DNA of 64,000 bases from WRGT01 sp964450405 (GTDB taxonomy: Bacteria > Spirochaetota > UBA4802 > UBA5550). The DNA lies in NCBI GenBank assembly GCA_964450405.1, contig CAYVCQ010000002.1:62001-126000 (forward strand), in the 5' to 3' direction. Positions within the stretch are counted from its first letter, which is position 1, and each line of letters starts with the position of its first letter. The position numbers and the translations under genes were made by a program. The notes below the pieces were generated by a model. That model was not told the DNA's origin, ran no database searches, and was given only the letters and a program-made list of their open reading frames with translations. Shown piece after piece: positions 25,053 to 32,914 of this stretch.

Positions 25053-28040
25053 TCATGGTTTAAAATTATTAAACCAGTCATAATCAGAAGCTCCATCCGT
25101 GTTGCACCAGTTGACAAAAGTAGGATATGCTATCGCGATACATCTGCCTTCTGCAGGCCACTGCCAGTTTTCAGGAATAATCAGCGCCCATACAAAACCG
25201 TTGATTGCAACACATGAAGTAGCGCTTGTCTTAATATATCCATTACCTTTTCTCACACCGGTGTATGTTGTGTTTACAGATGCAAGATGCACTTCGTTTG
25301 GTCCATTGATTCCGGTAGTACCGCCGCCATTAGGTACCATAAACGGATCAAAAGGCATCGCTCCAATTGTATTACGGGCAATCCCATCCGCAAAGGGAAT
25401 CTCAAGTGTAGTTTCAGCAGCAAGCACCAGAGGATTCTTTGTCACCTGTGATTTAAGTATCATTATGTACTTGATTCCGTTTACATAAATTCCAAATGAA
25501 TTATTGTTACCGGAAAATGCTGCAAGTGTCTTAGCTTTCAATGTGATCTTTGTGATTCTATTCTGAGAGTCGATCTTCTCTTCAATAGAAAGACGTACAA
25601 CTAAATCGTTAAAATCCGCATCATTACCGCTTGGCATACCATTTACTAATGAATTGAATGTAACTTTATCGAATGTATACTGATCTTCAAATCCAAATGT
25701 GTAAGCGCCAACAATCTTTTTTGCACCTGTTGCATCACCAGGATATTCATCATCCACATCAGCAACTCCATCTCCATCGGAATCTACAGGAGTCGTTACA
25801 ACTTCTTCCGGAGTCATTGCTATTTTCTTACCAATTTCTATGAGTTTTCCGATACCAGTTATTGGTGATTCAATTCGGATGTAACCTGAATGTGTTACAG
25901 CTATATTTGTAGTCTGGCTTGCTGAAGCAACCGTTGCAGTAAATACTGATATACCGGAATCATCAGTAAAACCGACCCAGCTGTTTGCTGCTGTTGCACT
26001 TGCAAGATTTATTGAAGCCTGTTTAAGAGGTAATCCGCTTATTTTATCCACTACATTAAGGAAAACTTTTATGTTTGTAACAGTAGAGAAATCAAAATCC
26101 GGAGAGGCATTTGTGATTTCCGCTGTATATGAATAGATACTGCCATTTATTACAACTAGAGTATAGGTTATTCCGTTACCTTTAGCATCTGTATAAATGA
26201 AGGTAATAGTTACCGGACCTGTGATAATTCCAGTGGTTACAATATTACCTTTATATGGATCGATGCTTAGATTAACAGCATTCCCGTCGGAATCAACTGC
26301 TGTTAACGAACCTATTTGAGAAGAGATCGACCATACATTGTTTATTTTTTCTGCTATCTTCAGAACATCCCTATCGTTGTAGGTTATAAATCCCTGCGCG
26401 GTCTGAAGTAAAATATTTCCAGGAAGAATAGTTTCTATATTACCATTTTCGTCACTCTTGATAATATAGATGCTTCCATTGATACGAACTTTTATTTCAT
26501 ATGGACCTGCAGGTACAATTGTTCCATCCCCGTTCAGCAGGAGATAACCTGTTACGGGATCTATTGTTATTTTCAGAGAATTGACTGGAATTGAGCCATC
26601 CGCCGCCATACCTGAAATTATCTCGACTCCATTTTTAAGTGTCCAAAGTCCGGAAGGTTTCTCTGTCAGGTCGAGAACAAAACCATTTGAAGAAATCGAA
26701 CCGCTTTGAACTCTCAGCATAACTCCTACATTTATAACTGTAACAGTTACTGTGCCGTTGGCATTAACAATAACTGTAGTTGTAGTGGTTTCTCCGTTGG
26801 GTTTAATCACTTTTTCTTCATAAACTTTTATATTACCATTCTCATCAAAGAGGATTATTGTAGATATTGAAGTGCCGTCATTCTTAAGTTCCACTTTGAT
26901 GTATGATGTTATTTTTCCATCGGCATTTATCAGAATTGTATATGTTGCTGTACTTGAAGAAGTGGTTTCATTTATAACAACTTTTGTTTCTGCAAAAATC
27001 AGTCCCGGAGTTACAATAGAACCGGTTAAAGGATCTATTTTTACTACGATTCCCTGTGAATAGTTTTCACCGGTAAATGCATTGATTCCTGTTATACTGG
27101 ATAACTGACTCCAGATACCTGAAGCTGTACTCGCTGAAACAGGAATTAAAGCCGAAATATTTACACCGGATATTGTCGTTGGCGGAACTATAACAGCAGT
27201 TCCATTCTGAACCGGTATAAGGACATGACTCATTCCATCTACAGGAATACTTGTTATTTTCCCTGTGGAGTCTGTATATATTGTAACTATCTTTCCGTCT
27301 GTTTTTACTATTGTAATTATATACGCAGATGATCCATTCCCGGATGTGATTAAATCACCTGTTACTGAATCGATTACTGCAGTTATAGTATTTCCGCTGC
27401 TGTCTTTCACTGTGAATGATCTTATTGATGAATCAAGTGAATAACCTGTGTTTGATCCGCTGATTGAAGACAAAGTGAGAAAATCATCAACAGTACCGTT
27501 TCCATCTATATCTGTTTTTACTTTACCTGCATCAATGTCTAAAACCATATGTGAGCCTGAAGGATAACTTATTGATGTAGTGACAACAGCCGTTCCAGTT
27601 GCATCTACTGCTATTATTAGAACATATTCTCTTCCATCGGCAGTGATAACTACAGTGTATGTTCCTGAAGCAGAACCATCTGCAGGAGTAATAGAAATAT
27701 TACCAGAAGTATCAATTGAAGGAACAATTACTGTACCATGTTCATCTGTAACAATAACTGCACCGGGAATATTATATGAGGCCGGAATTACACTCTCTCC
27801 ATTTACAGGAAGTGAGCCGTTATCCGTGTTTATAACGATGACAGTATCTGTACTGCCTGAAGCATTTCCGCCGTTACTTCCCCCTTCTACACCAGTACCA
27901 GTTCCGGTACCAACAGAAACAACTTCTACATCAGGAGCTTTTCCTGCGCTGGCGCCGCTGTTTTTACTACCGCATGAAACAAAAATCATAGCTGCTGCAA
28001 AAACAGAAAGAGCTATTAAAATTGATGTTTTCCTTAACAT
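25053..28040 (-). CDS. Large LruC-domain lipoprotein with Ig-like repeats
   Basis: The 995-residue protein starts with a lipoprotein signal (lipobox Cys23 in FVSCGSK), followed by a Gly/Ser/Thr-rich linker and several modules of about 100-120 residues with the recurring pattern DPxTGxIxTxG and DGKIxTIxxDSxGKI, which look like beta-sandwich repeats. Residues about 751-995 form an LruC-type domain: a calcium-binding-like DSDGDGVADVDD, then GFEDQYTFDK, DADFNDLVVRL and a Trp/Tyr-rich end. LruC was named as a Leptospira surface antigen. It is probably anchored on the outer membrane and exposed. Length and repeats suggest adhesion or structure. Confidence 0.85.
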   Translation of the reverse strand: MLRKTSILIALSVFAAAMIFVSCGSKNSGASAGKAPDVEVVSVGTGTGTGVEGGSNGGNASGSTDTVIVINTDNGSLPVNGESVIPASYNIPGAVIVTDEHGTVIVPSIDTSGNISITPADGSASGTYTVVITADGREYVLIIAVDATGTAVVTTSISYPSGSHMVLDIDAGKVKTDIDGNGTVDDFLTLSSISGSNTGYSLDSSIRSFTVKDSSGNTITAVIDSVTGDLITSGNGSSAYIITIVKTDGKIVTIYTDSTGKITSIPVDGMSHVLIPVQNGTAVIVPPTTISGVNISALIPVSASTASGIWSQLSSITGINAFTGENYSQGIVVKIDPLTGSIVTPGLIFAETKVVINETTSSSTATYTILINADGKITSYIKVELKNDGTSISTIILFDENGNIKVYEEKVIKPNGETTTTTVIVNANGTVTVTVINVGVMLRVQSGSISSNGFVLDLTEKPSGLWTLKNGVEIISGMAADGSIPVNSLKITIDPVTGYLLLNGDGTIVPAGPYEIKVRINGSIYIIKSDENGNIETILPGNILLQTAQGFITYNDRDVLKIAEKINNVWSISSQIGSLTAVDSDGNAVNLSIDPYKGNIVTTGIITGPVTITFIYTDAKGNGITYTLVVINGSIYSYTAEITNASPDFDFSTVTNIKVFLNVVDKISGLPLKQASINLASATAANSWVGFTDDSGISVFTATVASASQTTNIAVTHSGYIRIESPITGIGKLIEIGKKIAMTPEEVVTTPVDSDGDGVADVDDEYPGDATGAKKIVGAYTFGFEDQYTFDKVTFNSLVNGMPSGNDADFNDLVVRLSIEEKIDSQNRITKITLKAKTLAAFSGNNNSFGIYVNGIKYIMILKSQVTKNPLVLAAETTLEIPFADGIARNTIGAMPFDPFMVPNGGGTTGINGPNEVHLASVNTTYTGVRKGNGYIKTSATSCVAINGFVWALIIPENWQWPAEGRCIAIAYPTFVNWCNTDGASDYDWFNNFKP

Positions 28041-28102
28041 GTTTTACCTCATATAATAAATTGCTGATTATGGGCAAAATATTCCTATGAATAAAAAAGT
28101 CA

Positions 28103-28134
28103 ACAATAAAAAGCCCAGTTAGGCTTTTTATTGT
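28103..28134. promoter_or_regulatory. Perfect 13-bp inverted repeat between divergent genes
   Basis: ACAATAAAAAGCC and GGCTTTTTATTGT flank CAGTTA. It looks like a terminator, but it lies in a divergent intergenic region 63 bases upstream of the LruC-domain start codon, where no transcript should end. It may be a dual insulator or an operator. The remainder of 28041-28471 contains a GGGTCAGAGCC box and no gene. Confidence 0.5.
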
Positions 28135-28215
28135 CATTCTATTATCTAATTTCATATTTTAATAAACATAATTAAAGCTTATGTGCTCTAGTAAATATCT
28201 TCGATGCAGGAAAGG

Positions 28216-28226
28216 GGCTCTGACCC
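28216..28226 (-). repeat. GGGTCAGAGCC box
   Basis: GGCTCTGACCC on the plus strand within AGGGGCTCTGACCCTC. An isolated copy in the divergent region upstream of the App1-like gene. Confidence 0.7.
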
Positions 28227-28471
28227 TCAAAGATGAAGGAATACAAATTTCCAGAGATTAAAGAATTTATTGCTGATTTGAAGTTGCGATTAAACTTCAA
28301 AAGTTTAAAATAATAATTGCATCGATATAAAATACAAATCATAATATTTACTAAATCAGTTCAGTTTAGTTAAACAGACTGATTGATAAATTAGAGTTGC
28401 CCTTTTCACAAAATTGGATTATCTAATTGAATATAATAAAACCTATTCAAAAAAATCATAAGGAAATTGTT

Positions 28472-29551
28472 ATGAAATCTTTTAAAACTATACTCATTTT
28501 ATTCTTTACTTCAATATTTATACTGCAGTACCCCAATCTCTTTTCAGGTAAAATTGAAAAGGATGAAACAATGCTGCTCCCTACTACCTACGGCTGGACA
28601 ACCAATGGGGAGATAAATATTTTAGTTCATGCATGGGTTTTTGAACTTGAAGATGATTCTATTTTAAGAAAGGGTTTTATTGAATTATTAGAAGAACATT
28701 TTGAAAATGCAACGGCTGCAGAAAAAAAGAATTTTGAAAATCGCCTCAAATTCTTCCTTGTAGATAATCATAGAGGAAAAGATATAACTATTAACATTTC
28801 AGGAAATGAATATCCTCTTACTGCAACTTCACCCAATGGTCACAGCCTTACAACGGTAAAAATTAAAGATCAGTCAAAATTCGATACTGCAAAAATACGA
28901 AAAAGTTTTACAACTCTTCCGGGTGATGCCGGGACTGAAACATTTACTGGTACTTTTCAGATAATAGGTGAAAAAGGATACAGCATCATTTCAGATATCG
29001 ACGATACAATAAAGGAAAGTAATGTTCTTGATAAAAAAGAACTGGTGAAAAATACATTCTTTAGAAAATTTTCACCGGTAAAGGGAATGCCTCAATTGTA
29101 TCAAAAGTTTGAATCAAAAGGAATCGCTTTTCACTATGTCTCAGGTTCTCCATGGCAGCTTTACCCCGCTATCAATAGTTTTCTTCATGATGAACAGTTT
29201 CCGGAAGGAGCTGTTGAACTGAAACTCTTCAGAGTAAAGGATAGAAGTATTATTAAATTCATTTCAGCCGATCAGTTAACATACAAATTAAATGCCATCA
29301 AAACAATAATAGACCGTTTTCCTCAACGAAAATTTATACTCATTGGTGATTCAGGGGAAAAAGATCCCGAGGTATACACAGAAATTGCGGATCAATATAA
29401 AGACAGAGTTAAATATATTTTTATCCGGGATGCTGGTTTGATAGAAGAGAATTCTCCCCGAAGAAAATCAATAATAGCAAAGGCCGGAAAGACGAAAATA
29501 GTAATTTTCAGGAAAGCGGAAGAACTGGAAATATTTCTCTCCGAATTATAA
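28472..29551 (+). CDS. App1-like phosphatidate phosphatase domain protein, exported
   Basis: Starting at the ATG at 28472 (AAGGAAA site) the protein has 359 residues and a signal peptide (about 1-25). The C-terminal half has the App1/DUF2183 HAD-like signature: SDIDDTIKES (Asp175/Asp177 catalytic pair), SGSPWQLYP and IGDSGEKDPEVY. Yeast App1 dephosphorylates phosphatidic acid; bacterial forms are uncharacterised, and here the protein seems to be exported. The N-terminal 150 residues are a beta-rich domain typical of the bacterial members. Probably transcribed alone. Confidence 0.87.
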   Translation: MKSFKTILILFFTSIFILQYPNLFSGKIEKDETMLLPTTYGWTTNGEINILVHAWVFELEDDSILRKGFIELLEEHFENATAAEKKNFENRLKFFLVDNHRGKDITINISGNEYPLTATSPNGHSLTTVKIKDQSKFDTAKIRKSFTTLPGDAGTETFTGTFQIIGEKGYSIISDIDDTIKESNVLDKKELVKNTFFRKFSPVKGMPQLYQKFESKGIAFHYVSGSPWQLYPAINSFLHDEQFPEGAVELKLFRVKDRSIIKFISADQLTYKLNAIKTIIDRFPQRKFILIGDSGEKDPEVYTEIADQYKDRVKYIFIRDAGLIEENSPRRKSIIAKAGKTKIVIFRKAEELEIFLSEL

Positions 29552-29633
29552 TTCATAAACAGAATTTTCGCAGTCTCTTTAATTACTTATTACGAGTGCT
29601 AAAAGAGACTGCCGCTGCAAGGAAAACCTAAAC

Positions 29634-29801
29634 CTATTCAAATTTTTTAAGAAGTTTTTCTACTTTTACAAGTTTCTCTTTTAAAAATGTTTTAAAATCA
29701 TTTGTTCTGCAATGGTGAATTTCAACAGGAATTTCAGCCTGCTCTTTCTTCAGCATCTCAACAATAATTGAAATTTCCTCATCATTAAATTCTATTTTCA
29801 T
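29634..29801 (-). CDS. Small charged protein, 55 residues
   Basis: A clean small gene: the ATG is preceded by GGAGGAG, and the frame gives a 55-residue Lys/Glu-rich helical protein beginning MKIEFNDEEISIIVEML and ending in a KVEKLLKKF helix. It has a single Cys (31) after two His (29-30). No family recognised; size and charge would suit a regulatory or nucleic-acid-associated protein. It lies between two plus-strand genes. Confidence 0.7.
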   Translation of the reverse strand: MKIEFNDEEISIIVEMLKKEQAEIPVEIHHCRTNDFKTFLKEKLVKVEKLLKKFE

Positions 29802-29998
29802 ATTCTCCTCCAATGATTTCTGTTTCTAGACTATATAAATTATATTAAGATCTTTGGACTAAGTCAAAAAAATATTGCATTGTGAAATATTTTAACATAT
29901 ATATAAAAAAATCTTCATTAAAATAGTTATTGATTATTGCCATATATTAATTATTATTTAGTTTAATAATAAAATTACCAATTCATGGAGAGATTCAA

Positions 29999-30616
29999 TT
30001 GGATCAATTCTTATACTTAAGTCTTGACTGCACACTTGCACTTATAGCGCTTATTAACCCTATAAGTAAAATCTTTCTTATAACCACTTTGAAAGACAAT
30101 ACAGATGCAGCCGGCCTGAAACATATCATGATTAGATCCTCAATAATTGCACTGGTTATTCTACTCATGTTCACCTTTATCGGAAATTTTCTTCTGATTA
30201 AATTTTTTCATATCCAGATATACTCTTTTAAAATAGCCGGAGGTATTGTTCTTGTTTTCAGAGGATTTGAAGCTCTTAACAAAGGTCAGTTTTTTGAATT
30301 AAAACATAAACAGAAACTGGAGGATCTTTCTATAGTACCTCTTGCCTCACCGATGATTGCAGGCCCTGCCACAATTACAGCGGCTGTTTCTTTTCCTGCA
30401 AAATACGGTCTGTCCATAACTGCAGTTTCAATATTAGCCGCTATTATTGTAAATTTACTGATAATGCTTATTTCACCCCGGATAACCGGTACGCTTGTAA
30501 AACATAATATCATGGGTGCCCTGATCCGGATAACCGGACTTATTGTTGCAACAATCGGAGTACAGATGATACTTGATGGATTCGCAGAGTATCTTCAACT
30601 GGTAATAAAAATTTAA
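29999..30616 (+). CDS. MarC-family integral membrane protein
   Basis: The 205-residue protein has six hydrophobic helices and the MarC signatures ALINPISKIFLI near the start and PLASPMIAGPATITAAV in the middle. The molecular function of MarC is unresolved despite its name. The only workable start is TTG at 29999, with a GGAGAG site about ten bases upstream; a nearby ATG is in another frame. The stop overlaps the next ATG by one base, so the downstream gene is coupled. Confidence 0.88.
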   Translation: MDQFLYLSLDCTLALIALINPISKIFLITTLKDNTDAAGLKHIMIRSSIIALVILLMFTFIGNFLLIKFFHIQIYSFKIAGGIVLVFRGFEALNKGQFFELKHKQKLEDLSIVPLASPMIAGPATITAAVSFPAKYGLSITAVSILAAIIVNLLIMLISPRITGTLVKHNIMGALIRITGLIVATIGVQMILDGFAEYLQLVIKI

Positions 30617-31317
30617 TGAATCCATGCGCAATAGTTGACCCCAGATTATCTGATCAAATCATGAAGAGTCTGCAAAACTCCGGCTTTAAAACTATTGCAG
30701 TACCTTTGATAGAAAAGGTTGATCAGCCTCTCGCGGGTCATCCGGATATTCAGATGTTTATCCACGATACAAATATTTTTGTGCACCCTGATATAGATAA
30801 ATCATTCTTAAAAAAAATTGAAGATTATGTTAATATAATGATATGTTCTTCAAAACTTGATAAAAAGTACCCGGGAGATATATCTTACAATATTGCATGC
30901 ACGGGAAAAATTGCCATTCATAAAAAAGCATTCACAGACAAGGAGATAATGGATTATCTTCTACGGAATCAAATAGAAATTATTGATACAAGACAGGGCT
31001 ACAGCAAGTGTTCAACACTGATTGTTGATGATAGCAGCATCATCACAGCTGATAATGCAATACATCTTTCTGCGGAGAGTGCCGGACTCGATTCACTGCT
31101 GATTTCAGAAGGATATATTGACCTGCCGGGATATAATTACGGATTCATCGGCGGAGCATCGGGGAGATTTATTGACACTATATATCTCACAGGCTCGATT
31201 GATCATCACCCGGATAAAGAAAGAATAGTAAACTTTGTCGAATCGAAAAAAATGCATCTAAAGATTCTCTCTGAAGAAAAAATCTTTGATGCAGGTTCAA
31301 TTTTTTTTATCGGCTGA
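30616..31317 (+). CDS. DUF6873 family protein (guanidine-modifying-enzyme-like fold)
   Basis: The 233-residue protein matches the DUF6873 pattern by eye: GHPDIQMFIHDTNIFVHP, YPGDISYNIACTG, QGYSKCSTLIVDDSSIITAD and YNYGFIGGASGRF. The fold is related to guanidino-group-modifying enzymes such as arginine deiminases, and the Cys in YSKCST could be the nucleophile. Substrate unknown. Its start overlaps the marC stop by one base. DUF6873 is better known from Firmicutes, so the gene may have moved between phyla. Confidence 0.75.
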   Translation: MNPCAIVDPRLSDQIMKSLQNSGFKTIAVPLIEKVDQPLAGHPDIQMFIHDTNIFVHPDIDKSFLKKIEDYVNIMICSSKLDKKYPGDISYNIACTGKIAIHKKAFTDKEIMDYLLRNQIEIIDTRQGYSKCSTLIVDDSSIITADNAIHLSAESAGLDSLLISEGYIDLPGYNYGFIGGASGRFIDTIYLTGSIDHHPDKERIVNFVESKKMHLKILSEEKIFDAGSIFFIG

Positions 31318-31323
31318 ACGACA

Positions 31324-31388
31324 GGGGTCAGAGCATTATGATTTTTAGAGGGCCCTGGGCCCCTTGAAAAGATCAGCGGGTCAGAGCC
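31324..31388 (+). repeat. Two direct GGGTCAGAGCC boxes flanking a GGGCCC palindrome
   Basis: GGGGTCAGAGC at 31324-31334 and GGGTCAGAGCC at 31378-31388 have the same orientation and bracket the hairpin-capable AGGGCCCTGGGCCCCTT (31349-31365). The second copy lies inside the end of the cas6e reading frame, where it encodes its last residues. Confidence 0.75.
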
Positions 31389-32029
31389 TCCTGTGCATTC
31401 TTCATCTCCTGGACGATATCACGGTTTTTGCATCCGAAACTTTCTATTGAAAGAAGACCAAGACCATATTCTCTGCCGCGCCCTATCCCCGTATTAATAG
31501 CTTTGCGGAACTTCTTCTCATCGTTAATTTTTAATGAACCTTCAAATATAACCGAAACCAATTTTATTTTCTTTTCAGCACAAGTTACATGTCCATCATC
31601 GGCAACTTGTGAGTCTAAAACTTCAAATCCATTAATCACACCCTCTGTTTCAAACCACTTTTTCCAGCTTTCAACAGTTTCTAGATTCGAATGCTTAAAA
31701 AATATTTTCACAGATGGATTTGCCCTGAGATAATATTTATAAACCATACCATCTCTGACCGGTATATCGTATTCAAGAGAATCTATTTTTACAATATATC
31801 CTGCAGCGACTGCGCCATTAGAAACTTCAGGTTTTTTTTCAGAGATCAGTACTACCGGTTGAATATATCCGGTTTCATTCAAGGGAACATTATCTATCCG
31901 GTACAGAGGCTCTGACCCTCCTGAAATCTTTTTCAGTGAGTCGTAGAAATGGTTCAGGCTGCTGAGATCGTGCAGTACTGAGGGTATTTTTACATCAACA
32001 TAAATTTTTGAAATATACATGGGTTTCAC
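31373..32029 (-). CDS. cas6e: Orphan Cas6e (CasE/Cse3)-like CRISPR RNA endonuclease homologue
   Basis: The 218-residue protein follows the Cas6e pattern throughout: MYISKIYVDV at the start, QPVVLISEKKPE, YKYYLRANPSVK (about 99-110), VSVIFEGSLKINDEKKF and the Gly-rich loop GIGRGREYGLGLLSIESF near the end. Cas6e cuts CRISPR precursor RNA in type I-E systems. No other cas gene or CRISPR array is seen in the window. Where E. coli has DLYQLH (catalytic His20) this protein reads DLSSLNH, which places Asn26 at the catalytic position and His27 one residue later, so activity may be altered. Two GGGTCAGAGCC boxes lie in frame in the gene. A RAYT gene is 184 bases upstream. Confidence 0.8.
   Translation of the reverse strand: MKPMYISKIYVDVKIPSVLHDLSSLNHFYDSLKKISGGSEPLYRIDNVPLNETGYIQPVVLISEKKPEVSNGAVAAGYIVKIDSLEYDIPVRDGMVYKYYLRANPSVKIFFKHSNLETVESWKKWFETEGVINGFEVLDSQVADDGHVTCAEKKIKLVSVIFEGSLKINDEKKFRKAINTGIGRGREYGLGLLSIESFGCKNRDIVQEMKNAQEALTR
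31908..31918 (-). repeat. GGGTCAGAGCC box inside cas6e
   Basis: GGCTCTGACCC on the plus strand lies in GAGGCTCTGACCCTCC; read in the gene it encodes GGSEPL of the protein, at a loop that is variable among Cas6e proteins. Confidence 0.7.
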
Positions 32030-32213
32030 CTTTATATGTTTGTTATATGATTCTTAAACTATTATTATGAAAAATTTCTATATATGGCAGATTGATACAA
32101 GGAAAAATTTCAAGATTTAATAAAAAGGTGAATTTATTGCTTATTCTCCCCATATAAATAAATATTAAAAATGAAAATCAGTAAACTAATGATATAGAAG
32201 CAAATCCCATAGC

Positions 32214-32804
32214 TTATAAAACAACAGCAATTCTCTTTAAATACGCCTCTTCATATAATATAAACTTTTTGACACATTCCTCAAATGTATTGCCAAGATT
32301 TAAAAAATACTGATGAAGTGTTATCTTAACCTTAGTCTCAAAGTTTTTCACAAGATAACAGTTTATAAAGCCTATATAATTATTTCTTGGATCTCTTGTC
32401 AGACCTTTTCTAACAGGATTATATCCTATATACCATAAGAGCCATAACAAGTACTGTTCCGGATCATCAGATTTCTCAATAATTGTTGATCCAAAACGTT
32501 CGTTCCAAAACGCACCTGTTTCCCCCACTGACTTGTTATACTTCTCTGCAATCCTTGCTTTTATATATTGCATTATCAATGATACTGTTTCCCCATTTTC
32601 AACTGTCTTTATTATAAGATGGATATGGTTAACTACAGGCTCTGCAGCGATAAGTTCAAATTCGTACTTTTCCTGACACATAGCAATTGATTCTATAAGA
32701 AATTTTTTTGCATAACTGCTATGAAAGAGATTTCTTTTACCATGGCATCTTGTAAAGCAGTGATACGTTACTCCTTGAAGGATTGTCCTCAGTGGTTTTG
32801 GCAT
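32214..32804 (-). CDS. REP-associated tyrosine transposase (RAYT, Y1_Tnp family)
   Basis: The 196-residue protein has the Y1 transposase fold: the metal-binding HxH pair His60/His62 in VVNHIHLIIK, FWNERFGS (99-106) and WYIGYNPVRKGL (124-135) containing the candidate nucleophile tyrosines (125 or 128). RAYTs are single-copy domesticated relatives of IS200/IS605 transposases thought to move or maintain REP-type palindromes as single-stranded DNA. Around it lie many GGGTCAGAGCC boxes, which are good candidates for its cognate REP. No IS ends of a classical element are evident. Length is normal for the family. Confidence 0.88.
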   Translation of the reverse strand: MPKPLRTILQGVTYHCFTRCHGKRNLFHSSYAKKFLIESIAMCQEKYEFELIAAEPVVNHIHLIIKTVENGETVSLIMQYIKARIAEKYNKSVGETGAFWNERFGSTIIEKSDDPEQYLLWLLWYIGYNPVRKGLTRDPRNNYIGFINCYLVKNFETKVKITLHQYFLNLGNTFEECVKKFILYEEAYLKRIAVVL

Positions 32805-32870
32805 TTTTTCTCCAGTTTATGCATTTATTACTAATACGTCTGGAGAACTGCAATGGTGAAAAAAAATTTT

Positions 32871-32908
32871 GGTTCAGAGCATTTTTTTTCAGACGGAGGC
32901 TCTGACCC
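32871..32908. repeat. Inverted pair of CAGAGCC boxes (REPIN-like)
   Basis: GGTTCAGAGC (32871-32880) and GGCTCTGACCC (32898-32908) are in opposite orientation 17 bases apart, and can pair into a stem, as in REPIN doublets. They lie between the RAYT start and the peptidase stop. Confidence 0.7.
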
Positions 32909-32914
32909 CAATTA

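Noticed and set aside
25099..28056. Antisense open frames across the LruC-domain gene
   Set aside because: They are shadows of the repetitive Thr/Ser-rich gene; no start signals and no recognisable domains.
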